Shown: positions 10,305 to 21,700 of the stretch, piece by piece
Position numbering within the stretch: the stretch's first letter is position 1
How the letters are laid out: the number at the start of each line of letters is the position of its first letter
Assembly: GCA_963575745.1 (NCBI GenBank)
Contig: CAUYUJ010007206.1
Coordinates: 15,001-48,287, forward strand
Length of the DNA: 33,287 bases
Source: Prorocentrum cordatum
Taxonomy: Eukaryota; Sar; Dinophyceae; Prorocentrales; Prorocentraceae
Direction of reading: 5' to 3'
The notes under the pieces: generated by a model
What the model saw: only the letters and a program-made list of their open reading frames with translations
Databases searched by the model: none
Told to the model about the DNA's origin: nothing
Position numbers and translations under genes: made by a program

Positions 10305-10660
10305 CCACGATGGCCGCAAGAGGCCCCCAGGATGCCCCAAGAGGCCGCAGGATGGCCCCAAGATGGCCCCAAGAGGCCCCCCAAGAGGCCCCCAGGAGGC
10401 CCCCAAGAGGCCCCAAGAGACCCCCCAGAGGCACCCAAGGGGCAAAGATGGCCCCAAGAAGCGCCCAGGAGGCCCCCAAAGGCCCCAAGATGGCCCCAAG
10501 AGGCCCCAAGAGGCCCCCAGGAGGCCCCAAAGAGGATCCCGAACGGCCCACAGAGGCCCCCCCGAGGCACCCAAGACGCCGAAAAGCCCCTCAGGACGAC
10601 CCTCTACTCGCCTGGGCGTCGTTTCTGGACGGGCTGGTGGGGGATACGCGAAGCGTCTAG
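10305..10660 (+). repeat. dispersed repeat, copy 2 (CCAAGAGGCCCC array plus tail)
   Basis: A dense ~12-bp array (CCAAGAGGCCCC, CCAAGATGGCCC) at 10305-10590 is followed by the tail GGACGGGCTGGTGGGGGATA and CGCGAAGCGTC at about 10620-10660, the same order as 4506-4760. The Gly/Pro-rich frames on either strand are repeat artefacts. Confidence 0.7.
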
Positions 10661-10807
10661 AATTTCCCCATATTTTCTTGGGAGTCGGCGATTCCTTGTG
10701 TTCGTGTGCGATTCCCCCCCCTGACCCACGGAGGCCCCCACATACTGTGTGCTCACTGCTGGGGGAGGTGGACACCTCAGTTCTTGCCTTCGGGTACGTA
10801 AGAGCAG

Positions 10808-11333
10808 AAGGAGGAGGAGGAGGAGAAGGAGGAGGAGGAAAAGGAGGAGGAGGAGGAGGAGGCGCAGGAGGAGCAGGAGGAGGAGGATGAGGAGGAGGAG
10901 GAGCAGGAGGAGCAGGAGGAGGAGGAGCAGCGGGAAGGAGGAGTGGAGGAGGAGAGGAGGAGGAGGAGGCGGAGAAGAAGCATCAGGAGGAGGGGGAGGG
11001 GAAGGAAGAGGCGGAGGAGGAGGAAGCAGGAGGAGGAGGAGGAGGAGGAGAGAAGGAGGGGGAGGAGGAGGAGGAGGGGAGGAGGAGGAGGAGGAGGAGG
11101 CAGAGGAGGAGGAGGAGGAGGAACAGAAGGAGGAGGAGGAGGAAGAGGAGGAGGAGGACGAGGAGGAGGAGGAGGAGGAGGAGAAGCAACATGAGGAGGA
11201 GGGGGAGGAGGAGAAGGAAGAGGGAGAGGAGGAGGAGGAGGAGGAGGAGGAGGAGGAGGAGCAGGAGGAGCAGGAGGAGCAGGAGGAGGAGCAAGAGGAG
11301 GAGGAGGACGAGGAGGAGGGAAAAGGAGGAGGG
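10808..11333. repeat. (GGA)n purine tract, ~525 bp
   Basis: GGA/GAG with GCAGGA and GAAGGA interruptions on +. It directly precedes the 60-bp and 161-bp repeats that lead into the Helitron-related region, occupying the position that a CTC tract has in the block at 26.5-28.2 kb. Confidence 0.95.
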
Positions 11334-11335
11334 AA

Positions 11336-11485
11336 AATGTTCCCCCCTGCCCCCGATTCGGTTGACGATGGGTTACCACCGCCAGCCCGGAGACAAGGGT
11401 TTCCCCCTGCCCCCGCTTGGACCGAGGATGGGTTACCACCCCCGGTCCGGACTCAAAGGTTTCCCCCTGCACCCAGCCGCCGTCG
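11336..11485 (+). repeat. 60-bp tandem repeat, ~2.5 copies
   Basis: Units of 60 bp begin near 11338, 11398 and 11458 with TTCCCCCTGCCCCC and contain GATGGGTTACCACC; the third is partial. The period is a multiple of 3, so frames stay open through it. Confidence 0.85.
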
Positions 11486-11544
11486 TCGTCCTCACCTGCT
11501 GTTCCTCCTCTTCCTCCTCACCTGATGGGTCGGGCGAATCGCCA

Positions 11545-12028
11545 TCTGAAGAGCGCATGGGGAGGGGGCTCCCGCCTGAGACTTTCTCACAATTCACTCA
11601 CAGACGAGGCTCCCGCCTGATACTTCCCCCATATTCACGCCTCGGGAGCCACAAAACCACGACAATTATAAGGTTGAGGATGACCCGCTCAAGTAATAAC
11701 CCTGAAATGTGGGCCCCATAGGGAAGGGGCTCACGTCTGAGATTTCCGCACAATTCACTCACAGATGAGGTTCCGGCCTGATACGTCCCCCAAATTCAAG
11801 CTTCAGGAGCCCAAAAGTGATGACAGTTACAGTTTCGAGGATGACCTGTTCGGATTAAGAACATGAAATGCGGGCCCCATAGGGAGGGTGCTCCCGCCTG
11901 AGACTTCCTCACAGTTCACTCACAGACGAGGCTCCCGGCTGATACTTCCCCCACATTCAAGCCTCAGTGGCCCAAAAGTGACGACAGTAACAAGTGCGAG
12001 GATGACCCGCTCGCGTTAAAAAACATTA
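11545..12028 (+). repeat. 161-bp satellite, three copies
   Basis: GCTCCCGCCTGAGA-type landmarks at 11568, 11729 and 11890 give a 161-bp period. Each unit runs from a GCGGGCCCCATAG-like start through ATTCACTCACAGACGAG and GTGACGACAG to GATGACCCGCTCG. The same family appears at 28031-28190 (one copy) and 32290-32850 (four copies). Confidence 0.9.
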
Positions 12029-12516
12029 TCCCGGCAAAGCAACCTAACAGCCATGTGTAGGAGCATATCTGGCAGCATTCCCTCAGCCTGCATCAGCCTC
12101 AGCCTCAGCACGAAGCGACCTAGCTAGAAGGACAAAGCGCTGAATGTACACCGATGTGTTCGACGACTGCGTATGTAATGATGTGACGATATAGAGACTG
12201 AGCCCTTCGTGAATGTCTACATGTTTTTCTGACGCCTACAAACGGCGCTGACGTGTGTGAGAAAATTGTCCGCGCAGCAAAAGCCGGCGAAGCGTGCGGG
12301 AGCTCGCATGCTGAGACAGACTACGTCTGCAGACCGCCAGCTGCAAAAGCTTGCGAGCGGCTCTTGGAAGATGTTTACGGAACGGAGCTACGGAGCTCAC
12401 CGCAGGAACTCGCATACTGAAAAGGAATGCATCGAAACCGCACGCTGCGAACCCTGCAGGCTGAGAAGCACCGCAGGATGTCGCATGCTGAAAAGCACTT
12501 GTACTGCAGAGCGCTA
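12029..12516 (-). repeat. shared 3' flank, copy 1 (downstream of Rep/helicase gene)
   Basis: From TTATCCCGGCAAAGCAACC to CTGCAGAGCGC this block matches 28191-29103 closely. The main difference is a ~400-bp stretch present only in the right copy. It lies just beyond the 3' end of the minus-strand Rep/helicase gene, and its counterpart lies just beyond the 3' end of the EEP gene, so it is either a shared 3' UTR/terminal region of one mobile-element family or a segmental duplication. Both copies contain a minus-strand frame ending in a peptide like FSHTRQRRL. Confidence 0.85.
12457..12474 (-). repeat. hairpin element (intergenic)
   Basis: In sense the core is GCGGTGCTTCTCAGCCTG. Inner stem GCT/AGC closes loop TCTC, with a single bulged T. 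Nine further outer pairs follow, including CCTGC/GCAGG beyond the core. Decayed relatives (GCATGCTGAAAAGCAC in + orientation) follow directly. Confidence 0.85.
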
Positions 12517-12606
12517 GCATTCCATCTCGGGCTCGGACCCCCCCGTCCTGATCCAGAACGTGTCCGCGACACGTGCAGGTTCACCGCGCACAGCTGCACA
12601 CGAGCG

Positions 12607-12649
12607 CAGGCTGAGAAGCACCACGCGCATGTAGGCTGAGAAGCACCAC
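12607..12649 (-). repeat. two hairpin elements in tandem (intergenic)
   Basis: Cores at 12607-12624 and 12632-12649, 25 bp apart. The first keeps six outer pairs (GCG/CGC arms). The second has a T-A pair where most copies have C-G, and weaker outer pairing. Confidence 0.75.
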
Positions 12650-12710
12650 GCGAATGCAGACGGACAGACTGAACAGCACCGCCACAACGCAACCTGCATC
12701 TCATGACTCC

Positions 12711-15700
12711 TCAAGCTCGCGCAGGCCATCCCAGTTGCTGTCGGGCCTTCGCGCAAGCGATCTTCGTCGCGGCAATCTCGTCCGTGAAGAGCTCGGCAAA
12801 GGCCTTGGCGATCTGCTCCGGGGGGCCGGATTCGATGATGCTCCGGTCAGGCAAGCCGTGGCTCAAGAGTTGGTTGAAGCTTCTGGGGCGCGACAGGCTG
12901 ACGTAGTAGGCAAGCCAAATGGACTCCTTCTTGAGTCCTGGCGGAAACGTCCAGTGCACGATGAAGCCTGGGTCCGTCGTCTTGCCCTGGACGCCATGCA
13001 GAGTCCCCTGCTTTTTGGGCAGCACGGTCAACTGCGTCCTGGACACCGCGATGGCCGGGCCACCTGTCTTCGCTTTGAACTTCCAGGGGCGCGCCTGCGG
13101 GGTGATCGCGAGCACTCCGCGCAGGTCGGGGCCGGCAGGCTGAGAAGCACTGCCAGCTGTCACCGGCGCGGCCTTCAAGAAAAGTTCATCGCTGTCATCG
13201 ATCTTGACATAGACGGCCTTTGGCATGTAGTAGAGTACGACCACGCCGTCCGAGACAATGGACGGGCGGCCCTCCACCGGAGGCTCCAGAGCGTGCAGCT
13301 CTATGCCTACCACTTTGCCTGGCGCGCCACGGACATACTTCGGCGGCAAGACGGATTCTGTCAGGATGACCTCCATGCCAACGAAGAGCGGCAGCAGCCC
13401 CGGCATTTTTGCGGTAGCGCCGATGTTGGGCTCCGCGCGCATCTCGTCGTAATCAGGCTTCGCGAGGCGCGCAGCTGGTCTGTCGATTGCTGGGACGTAA
13501 AAGAGCAGCTGGCCAGCATCGTGCGCATCAAGCTTGGCCTGTGCATGCATGGCGTAAGAGACGATGCGCCACTCATAGGCCGACTCGTACCAGCCTCGTG
13601 CTGCACGCAACCGAGGGCCCACTGAGGTGGCTGAGCGGCTTGGCTGCTGCTGGCAGCAGGCTGAGCAGCACCGCTAGAGCTAACGACCTCTGTTTTGACG
13701 ATCGCCTGCCAGCTCTCGTCAGAGATCTTTTTTCCGCCTGGAGTTCTCATGGCGTGGAGAACCTCGAGTTGCAACGGGTCTGTAAAGCGCTGCATCTGCA
13801 CGAAATCGATGACGTACTCGATGTCGGCGAGCAACTTCCTACCCTGTTGGTGTTCGTAGGATTGGCCCGCGTGAGGCGCCAGCAGGGAAGCGGTGGCGGG
13901 GACTGGCGGCAACTGGTAGAAGTCTCCGCACAAGATCTTCACAGGCATGCGTCCCCACGTCTCCTGCGGGCGCATGTACTTCGCGGGGTCCAGGTTGTAG
14001 CGCAACGCCCTGCCGTAGGTCGTGCGCAGTGCATCTGCATGCAGCAAAGGCCCCGGCACAGCACCCAGCTCATCGATCACGTCGACGCCGAGTGTGCCTG
14101 TGAGGCGATCCAGCTTTTTCTGCGTCTGTGGCGTCAAGCGCAGCCTGGCTGTCTGCATGGAATCCGACATGAGCAGGCCATTGGAGGAATGCATGGTCCT
14201 GCCGCGCGGGCCGAGGTTGTGTGCGGCGTGGTTGGACTGCGCTTTGCCGAGGTACCCCTGCTCGCCGAAGTAAGTGATGGCCATCGGCTCCACCACTTTG
14301 GAGAGGGTGCGCGTCTTGCCGACACCGCCTCCACCGAGCCAGATCGCTCTGTGGTTGCCTGTCGCGGACGCCACGGGGAGGAGATGCGTTGTCTTGTCTG
14401 GTCTGCCGTCAAAACGTTTCTGCAGAGACAACGCAAACAACGCCACCGCGTCAATCTGCTCCTCCGTGCAGTGGGCATCAGTGACGAGCTTCCACGCAAC
14501 AGCCGCCGGGCCCTGCATGGCCAAGAGCTGCGGAACGAGTTCTGGTTGGGCGTCCTCGGCAGCAGGCTGAGGAGCACCGCTGGGGAGCCAGTCGTCCGCA
14601 GCATCGGGCAAGATCTCTCCATCCGGGCTCGCTTGCTTCTTTTGGAGCGCAATGCTTTGCCGCTGTAGGGCGAGCATGTCAGAAAAGGTCTCGTCCAGCC
14701 GCGTGCCCTGATGTTCCCGCGCGCCGCTGCTGGCTGGCAGTGCAAAGCTGGGCTGCAGCATGCCGCTGTACGCTCGGTCGAGGTTCTTCAACTGCTTATC
14801 GGCGTAGCTGAGGCGGCCCTTCTGGTCCAAGCGCTGCAGTTGGTCTTGCTGTAGGGCCAGCTCGGTTGCTCTGACGTGGTCCCGCAGCGGAAACCGGGAG
14901 ATCTCGGTAATCTCGGCGTCCTCCACGTCCTCCTCTACGTCGCTGCCGCCGCCTCCACCCACGTCAACGAGCTCCAGCGGGACTCGCCCCTTGAGCCCTT
15001 CGGCATCGCTCGCGGAGTCTTCATCCGCCTCGAGGTGTGCAGTCGTTGCTGGCCGAGGCTTAACCCGCGCCTCCGCCGCGAGGTCCACGTGCGCCAGCAC
15101 GTCTCGCGCCACGTGCGCGCAGAACTCCGCCAGGGTGCACTGTTCCTCGTGCCACCGGCAGTGGTGGTCACTGAAGGCGAGGATGCGCCGTGCCGCCTCC
15201 GCTGGCATGCGCCGCGCCAGCTGGGACCTTGCGAAGTGCGCTAGGCTGAGGAGCACCAGCTCGCCCTCCTCGAGGTTCGCCCGGGGCTCTTTCAGCTCGG
15301 AGAAGAGGGTCGTGTCCGCGAGCACGAGCCTCTTGCGGGCCAGGCGGCCCCTGGAGTCTGCGCGCGCTGCCAACACGTGGATCTCCGCGCACCGAAGCCG
15401 CCACGCCCGCTCGAACGAGTATGGGCGCACGGCGGGGCAGTCGCAGTTCCTCAGCATATGGCTGTACTGAGTAACGCAGCCACAAGACAGGGGACACTCG
15501 CACGCCCAAGGCGTGAAGAGGAGGGCCTTGAAGAGCGAGTTCTGCTCGGGGTCCTGTGCCCAGGTCGGGCACTGGAAGCCATCGATGGTGGGGACGTGAC
15601 TCCGCGTCAACTGGACCTCCTGCATGTACCGCGGAGCCAAGACGTAGTGGCTCTCGAAGGCGAAGAATCGCGGTCCAGAAGCTTTGACCCGGCTCGGCTT

Positions 15701-18700
15701 CAGGACTCGCCGGACGTACATCCTGTAGACGTAGTACGGCATGGTCTGCAGGCGAGGGCCTCTGTGGGCGTAGTCGTCGGCCGTGTTCGTGCTGGTGGTG
15801 CACACGTGCATGTCCTCGCACTCCGCACCGCCACCTTGCTCATCACCAGCAGGAGTGTCTCCAGGAGGCTGAGGAGCACCGCTGGTGTCACCTGCTGCGT
15901 CCTCCTCCTCGTTGTCGGCGTCAGGGATCTGGATGCGGACTGCTTGTATTGGCACCTGATCATTATGCGTCTCCCCGCCCGAACCTTCATGGTTTAGCAA
16001 GCGTTTGCACTGCTGGCAGGCCCACTGTAGTTGTCTCGTGAAGAGCCGCACATTGTGGTGCGACTGGAGGCAGTCGCCGCCTGTGAGGATATGCACGGCC
16101 ACCTCCGTCGTGGAGAGCCAGAAGCACCGGTTCGCCATCGACGCCAGGCGGATACAGACCCGCCGAGCGCGGCGAGCGAGATCCTCGCGCGTCCGGCCCC
16201 GTTTGGCCAGCGTCTGGTCCTCGCCATCAGCGCCGCCCTCACTGAGCACCTTCCGGGCTTCCTCCTCCTTCTCGTCCCTCTCCTGCTGCTCCAGACGCTG
16301 CATGCCGGTGAGCATAGACTGGAAGAGCGGCGTCATGGACTCCATCATCTTGCCCTGGTACTTCGTGATGTAGAAGTCCATGGAGAAAGCCTTCTGGAAA
16401 GCAGCTTGGAAGCTCTCCACGACAGATGCATCTGTCGGATGCAAGGAGCCACAACCGTAGAGCCACTTTTTGCGGCCGCCGAGTTGTTTGGATGAGCGCA
16501 ATGCGATTGCCGACTCTGGGTTCTTCATGCTGGCCGTTTTCTTGGTAAGCCTTCTGCGCTTGGCCAGCTGAGCTGGGGCGGCCGCAGGCAGCCCGTCCTG
16601 GGCAGGCTGAGGAGCACCACCAGGCTGAAGCACTTTTGCTGCCTCGGCAGACTCGTCAGGCGCGCACATCAAGAACTGGAAATCCACGTTGCACCGGCTG
16701 GTCACTTGAGAGACGTCGTTGCTGGAGCTCCTGAACGGCTGGTCGCGTTTGACCTGGCAGCGGCACCGCTGGTTGCGGTCATCAGAGAAGTCGATGAACG
16801 GAGTCCGGACCAAAGGCTTGCCGCGCCGACGCACTCGCTTGGTGCGGCCTGCTAGACATAGCTGCTGGATGCGAAAGAACCAGAAGCGGCACGACGGGGT
16901 TCTGTTCGAGCGCAGACTCTCTTTGGCCTCGAGCTTCTTCTTGACGTACTTGACGCACGTCTCGGTGCAGTCGTGCTCGTGGTTGGAGCAGATGTTGCAA
17001 AAGAAGTCATGGCTAAACGCTACCGCCCAAGCCTCCGCATCTGCGGCAATCTCCTCGACCGAAGCCGGCGAGCCATCGGGCTTGAGGACTTCCTGAATCG
17101 CTCCATCCTCGTTCGTCTGGAAGAGGCTAGCATGGCTGGCTGCCATGGCAGGCTGAGGAGCGCCACCTAGCTGCCCGAAGCTAGTTCGTTGGCGGTAGCT
17201 TGGAAACGTAGACTGAAAGGCTCCTGTGAGCGGGAGGCCCCGGTACGCTGCAGCGCCGATTGCAGGCATCCGGTTCTCTGCGGCTGCCCGCGCTCGCTCC
17301 TCCACCAGGTGCGGCTGCTCCACTGGCGGGCCGAGAGGCACTTCGTCGCGCAGGGTGCCGTCCTCCTCTTCCCCTCCGTCCATGCGGCTCTGTCGTTGTT
17401 GCCTGGCTGTGAAAGGCTCTGGCGCGACGTCAGGAAGCCCCAGCTGCCGTGCGGGCTCGTTGGCAGCTTCGTACTGCACGGTCTCCGCGGTGGAAAGAAG
17501 CGCAGTTCGCAGCTCCCGAGCGGCGGTGCGCAGGCCTCCGACCACTGCCGACCGCAGCCACGCCATCGTAGGCCCGATGACGCTGTGGCCTTTGCCGTGG
17601 CCGCGCGTGAAGCCCCGACCCTGCGCTTCGAAAGGCGCTTGCACATCAGTGGTGCCTGGGGCCACGCACGGCTGCAGAGACGCTGCCACGTCGTCCTCCG
17701 TTGTCACCGCCTGTCGGGCTAGCGTTGTGCGGCCAACAAACAGGCGCTCTAAGCCGATGATGTAGCGGTAGTGAAGCTCCGTCATCAACAGGAAGAACTT
17801 GGCCTGCGCCCGCGGGTCTGCTGCCACTATCTGGTGCATCCGTTCCAGAGAAGGCATGGCCGGAGCTGGACTCCGCAGGTCAGGGCCAGCAGGCTGAGAA
17901 GCGCCGCCGGCTCTGGCCACCGCGCCAACCGCGCCCCCGCGAATGTCTAAGTGGCTCCACTTTCCGGGCCCTTCGTGGAGTTGGAGGACCAACGGGCTGC
18001 ACGTGTCTGCGAAGTTCGGTGTGACGAAGAAGCTGGCCGCGCCGAACTTGAGGTTGTTGCCGTGCCCGTCGAAGCGGAGTGCGGTTTTCCGCCCCTCCGT
18101 GCCAGGGACATCGGAAGTGCTAAGTAGCAACGTCCTGAGGGCAGTCTTGACCTTGGCAGGCATGCCCGGGCGTGAAATGGCGGAGCCGATGCAGTCGGCC
18201 GGCTTAGCGATGTTTAGCGCCTCCATGAAATCCTCCGCCGACGCCTCTGACAGGGTCTGGAGGTCAGTGCCGAAGCCTTTCCTGCCAATCGCCGCCCGAG
18301 TGCCTTTCAAGAGCCGCAGCCGGCGGATCACGTCGCCGAAGACGGCAATCAGCTCTGGCGAGCTGAAGCGGCTCTGGCAAGCTGCCTCGTAGGGCTCCTC
18401 GTCGGTCGCGAGAGAGTACTCGAGCTCCTCCAGGTTGATGAGGCGCCGTGCGACCTCGAAGGACGAAGAAACGAGACACTGCTATGAAGACATGTAGGTC
18501 CAAACGCAATTTTGCGTTCAACGGATGTATGTCCAAACGAGACACTGCTATCAACACATGTAGGTCCAAACGAGACACTGCGATCAACGCATGTACGTCC
18601 AAACGGGGCACTGCTATCAACACATGTAGGTCCAAACGGAACAATGCTATCAATAGATATAGGTCCAAACGAGACACTGCTATCAACATGTGTAGGTCCA

Positions 18701-21700
18701 AACGAGACACTGCTATCGACACATGTAAGTCCAAACGAGACAGTGGTATCAGTGGGTGTAGATCCAAACGAGACACTGTTATCAACACATGTAGGTCCAA
18801 ACGAGACACTGCTATCAACGCACGTAGGTACAAACAAGACACTGCGATCAATGGATGTAGGCCTCCACGAGACACTGCTATCAACACATGTAGGTCCAAA
18901 CGACACACTGCTATCAATGGATCGACTCCACTATCAACACTGGTAGCATAAGTAGTATTCCTGGGGAAGACCTGTTCGAACAGCATGGGCCGCTCCCGCT
19001 CGAGGTTCGGCGCGCCGTCCCCGAACCAGAACTCTGTGTAGCACGCCGGCCAAGACCTGCTGTCGAAAGAACTCAAGGGTTTCTGCGTAGGCACCGATAA
19101 GGAGTGCGGGCCCACAGCTCTGCACGCGTCTGCTCCTGCTTGCGCTTTCTCCAGCACCACCTGCGCTCGCTCGTCGAACGAACGAGCAGCACTCTGTACA
19201 TCGAGAACCATGCTGCGCATCGTATGCCTGCCGCCCTCGTCGGCAACAGGCTGAAGAGCACCGCTGCTGTCTGCCACTGTCGGTGTCACCTCGTTCTTGG
19301 CGATGCGTGCTGCCTGCTCCTGCAGCGCCACCAGCGTGCCTTGCAGCGCTTGCATCATTCGGACTGGAGCGATGTCATGCACTGGATCCACTGCAACTGT
19401 GACCTCTGCCACATTTTCATGCAGGTAGGCCATGTCAGGCTGTTCTGCTGCTTCTCCGTCTTTGTCTGTCTCTGTCTCCTCGTCAGACTCGTCTCCCGCC
19501 TCGTCGTCTCTGCCCACTTCCGGCGCCCTGGATGCTGGCCCCAACAGACGTACCGGGGCTTTGTCCACACCGCCCACTGGTTGCAGACAGGCTTCGATGT
19601 GGTCTGGCACGCCGTCCTCCGGCAACCGTGTCGGGGCAACATCCTCCCGGACGGATACCTCGGAAAAGGTTGCGCACTGCAGCTTGCGCTCCCTCACGAT
19701 CTGCATATACTCGCCGCGCTTGACTGTTGCCCAGTACGCCTTGTGGAGTTTGTGCGCGGCGCCCGAGAAAACGATGTTCAGAGAGTCCACAAGCGCGCCC
19801 TGCTCCGGGGGCAGCTCCATGGTCGGGATTTGCGCCGTGGGCTGGGCGAAGAGGATAGCGTTGCCCGAGATGCCTTTCTGCTGGACATCCGGAGCGCCCT
19901 TGCCGAGGCGGACTTGCTTCCAACAGCATCGGCCAAGGGGCGCCAGCATCTTAGTAGCTTTCGAAGCGTTGCGGACGAGCATGAGCTCCCGGCCGATCCA
20001 GTTGTCGTTGACCAGGGCGTTTAACGGCATCTTCGGTTTCTTGGCGCACAGGTCATTGAGGCAATCCCAACAAACCCACACCAACGCGTTGGCATCTCCC
20101 ACCCCTGCGCACGGAGGCCTCTCGTCCGCAGGCTGAGAAGCTCCGCCGGACCTGTCGGCAGCAGGCTGAGAAGCACCGCAGGTTCCCGCCGTTGCTTCTG
20201 GTGGTGCAACCACAGGGACTCGGCGGGAGTGCAGCAGCCACCGCCACTCTGGGTGCTCCGGATGCTGAACGCTGGACGCGTGCAGCTGTTCACACGGGAT
20301 CAGTGGCCACCGCTGCCTGTACCTGTCCACGTCCAGGAGCTTCTGCACGAGCTCCGGGGACTGCAAGTAGCACACCCCGCGGTGCTTCACCAGAGCACGC
20401 TTGGGTGGAGCATCTGCCTCGCCATCGGATAGGTCATCACGATCGCTTGCTGAGTCGGCGCAGTGCTCAAAGACACGCTCCTCCGGCACTGCCCCAAACA
20501 GGCTCAGTTTGTGGCGGTGCTCCAGGTAGTCTTTCTGCGCACAGACTACGCAGGCTGCCTCGCATCGGGGCACCGCCTCGCCGCCCGAGAAGCGGTTGCC
20601 CTTGCTGCCCGGGTGACAGAACTGCTGGAAGTGAGCAAAATTCTGCACCATGATCCTCTTCTCCTGGGCGGCTATCGGCCTGCAGCCGGCCTCTGTCATC
20701 AGGAACAGCACCCGTTTGCGGTATTCCGCCTCGCCCGCGTGGCCCTGCTGCTTGTGCCGCGCAAAGTCCTCCTCTGTAAGAAAGTCGCACTCGCAGAGCT
20801 GGCACACGAGCGGCCCCGTCATGACGGGGCGGGCGGAGAAGACGCGCAGCTGGCCCCCCTCCACCTCACCGCCGGGAACGTAGCAGGTCTTCCCCGCGGA
20901 AGCGGCCGACGCCCTGCGCACCCGCTCCGCGTACCGCTGTACGAATTCTTTGAGCTGCGCGGGCTGAGTAGCACCGCGGCTGGACACCAGCTCCTTGTAG
21001 ACGGCAAGGCGCCGCAGGATTGCCTTGGTCCGGATGCCACTCTCCAGCATCAGCAGGTCCTGGTCGATCCTGTTCTGCGCCTCGTCAGCGAACCCTTCCA
21101 TGGGGTTTGGGAGGGCCTCCGCCTCCGCGATGCGAGTCGCTGTTGTGACATCGGTCTCCAACTGCTGGAGGGCCTGGAGCTCGGCCTCCTGCTCCGGGGA
21201 GAACTGCTTGGCCTTCCGTGCTTTCCGAACTAGCCAGCCTAGTTGCCGCTCTGCAACACTACGCCCGGCGGACTCCTTCGGAAAGCGGCCGAGGTCTCGC
21301 ACCTGTTGCATGACCTCCTCGATCTTCGTCTGCTGCATGAGCCCGACGGGCTTCGTATCCGCCCGCTGCAGAGTTTGAAGCTCGGCCTCCTGCTCCGGTG
21401 AGAAATGTTTGGCCTTCCGTGTTTTTCGGATGTGCCAAGCCAACTGCCGCTCTGCAAGCGGGCGTTGAGCGCTCTCCTTCGGCCAGCTGCCGAATTCGCG
21501 CACCTGCTGCAGGAGCTCATCGGTCTTCTGCTTCCGCTTGAACTCCTCGGTTGCAGCACGCTGAGCAGCAGCGCTGACGGCGCGTGACTCCTCGAGGTCT
21601 TGCAATTCCAACATCACGTCACCAGGAATGCTCTCGCGGTGTTCAAGGAAACGTTTGGCCAAGTTGTTTTCGGCTCGTGCTTCCTCAGACGTTCCATGAT

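Noticed and set aside
18264-18970. C-terminal extension of the first Rep/helicase exon with an 11-residue [11 protein letters not shown] repeat
   Set aside because: It is the translated 33-bp minisatellite inside an inferred intron; splicing gives a continuous Helitron-like protein.
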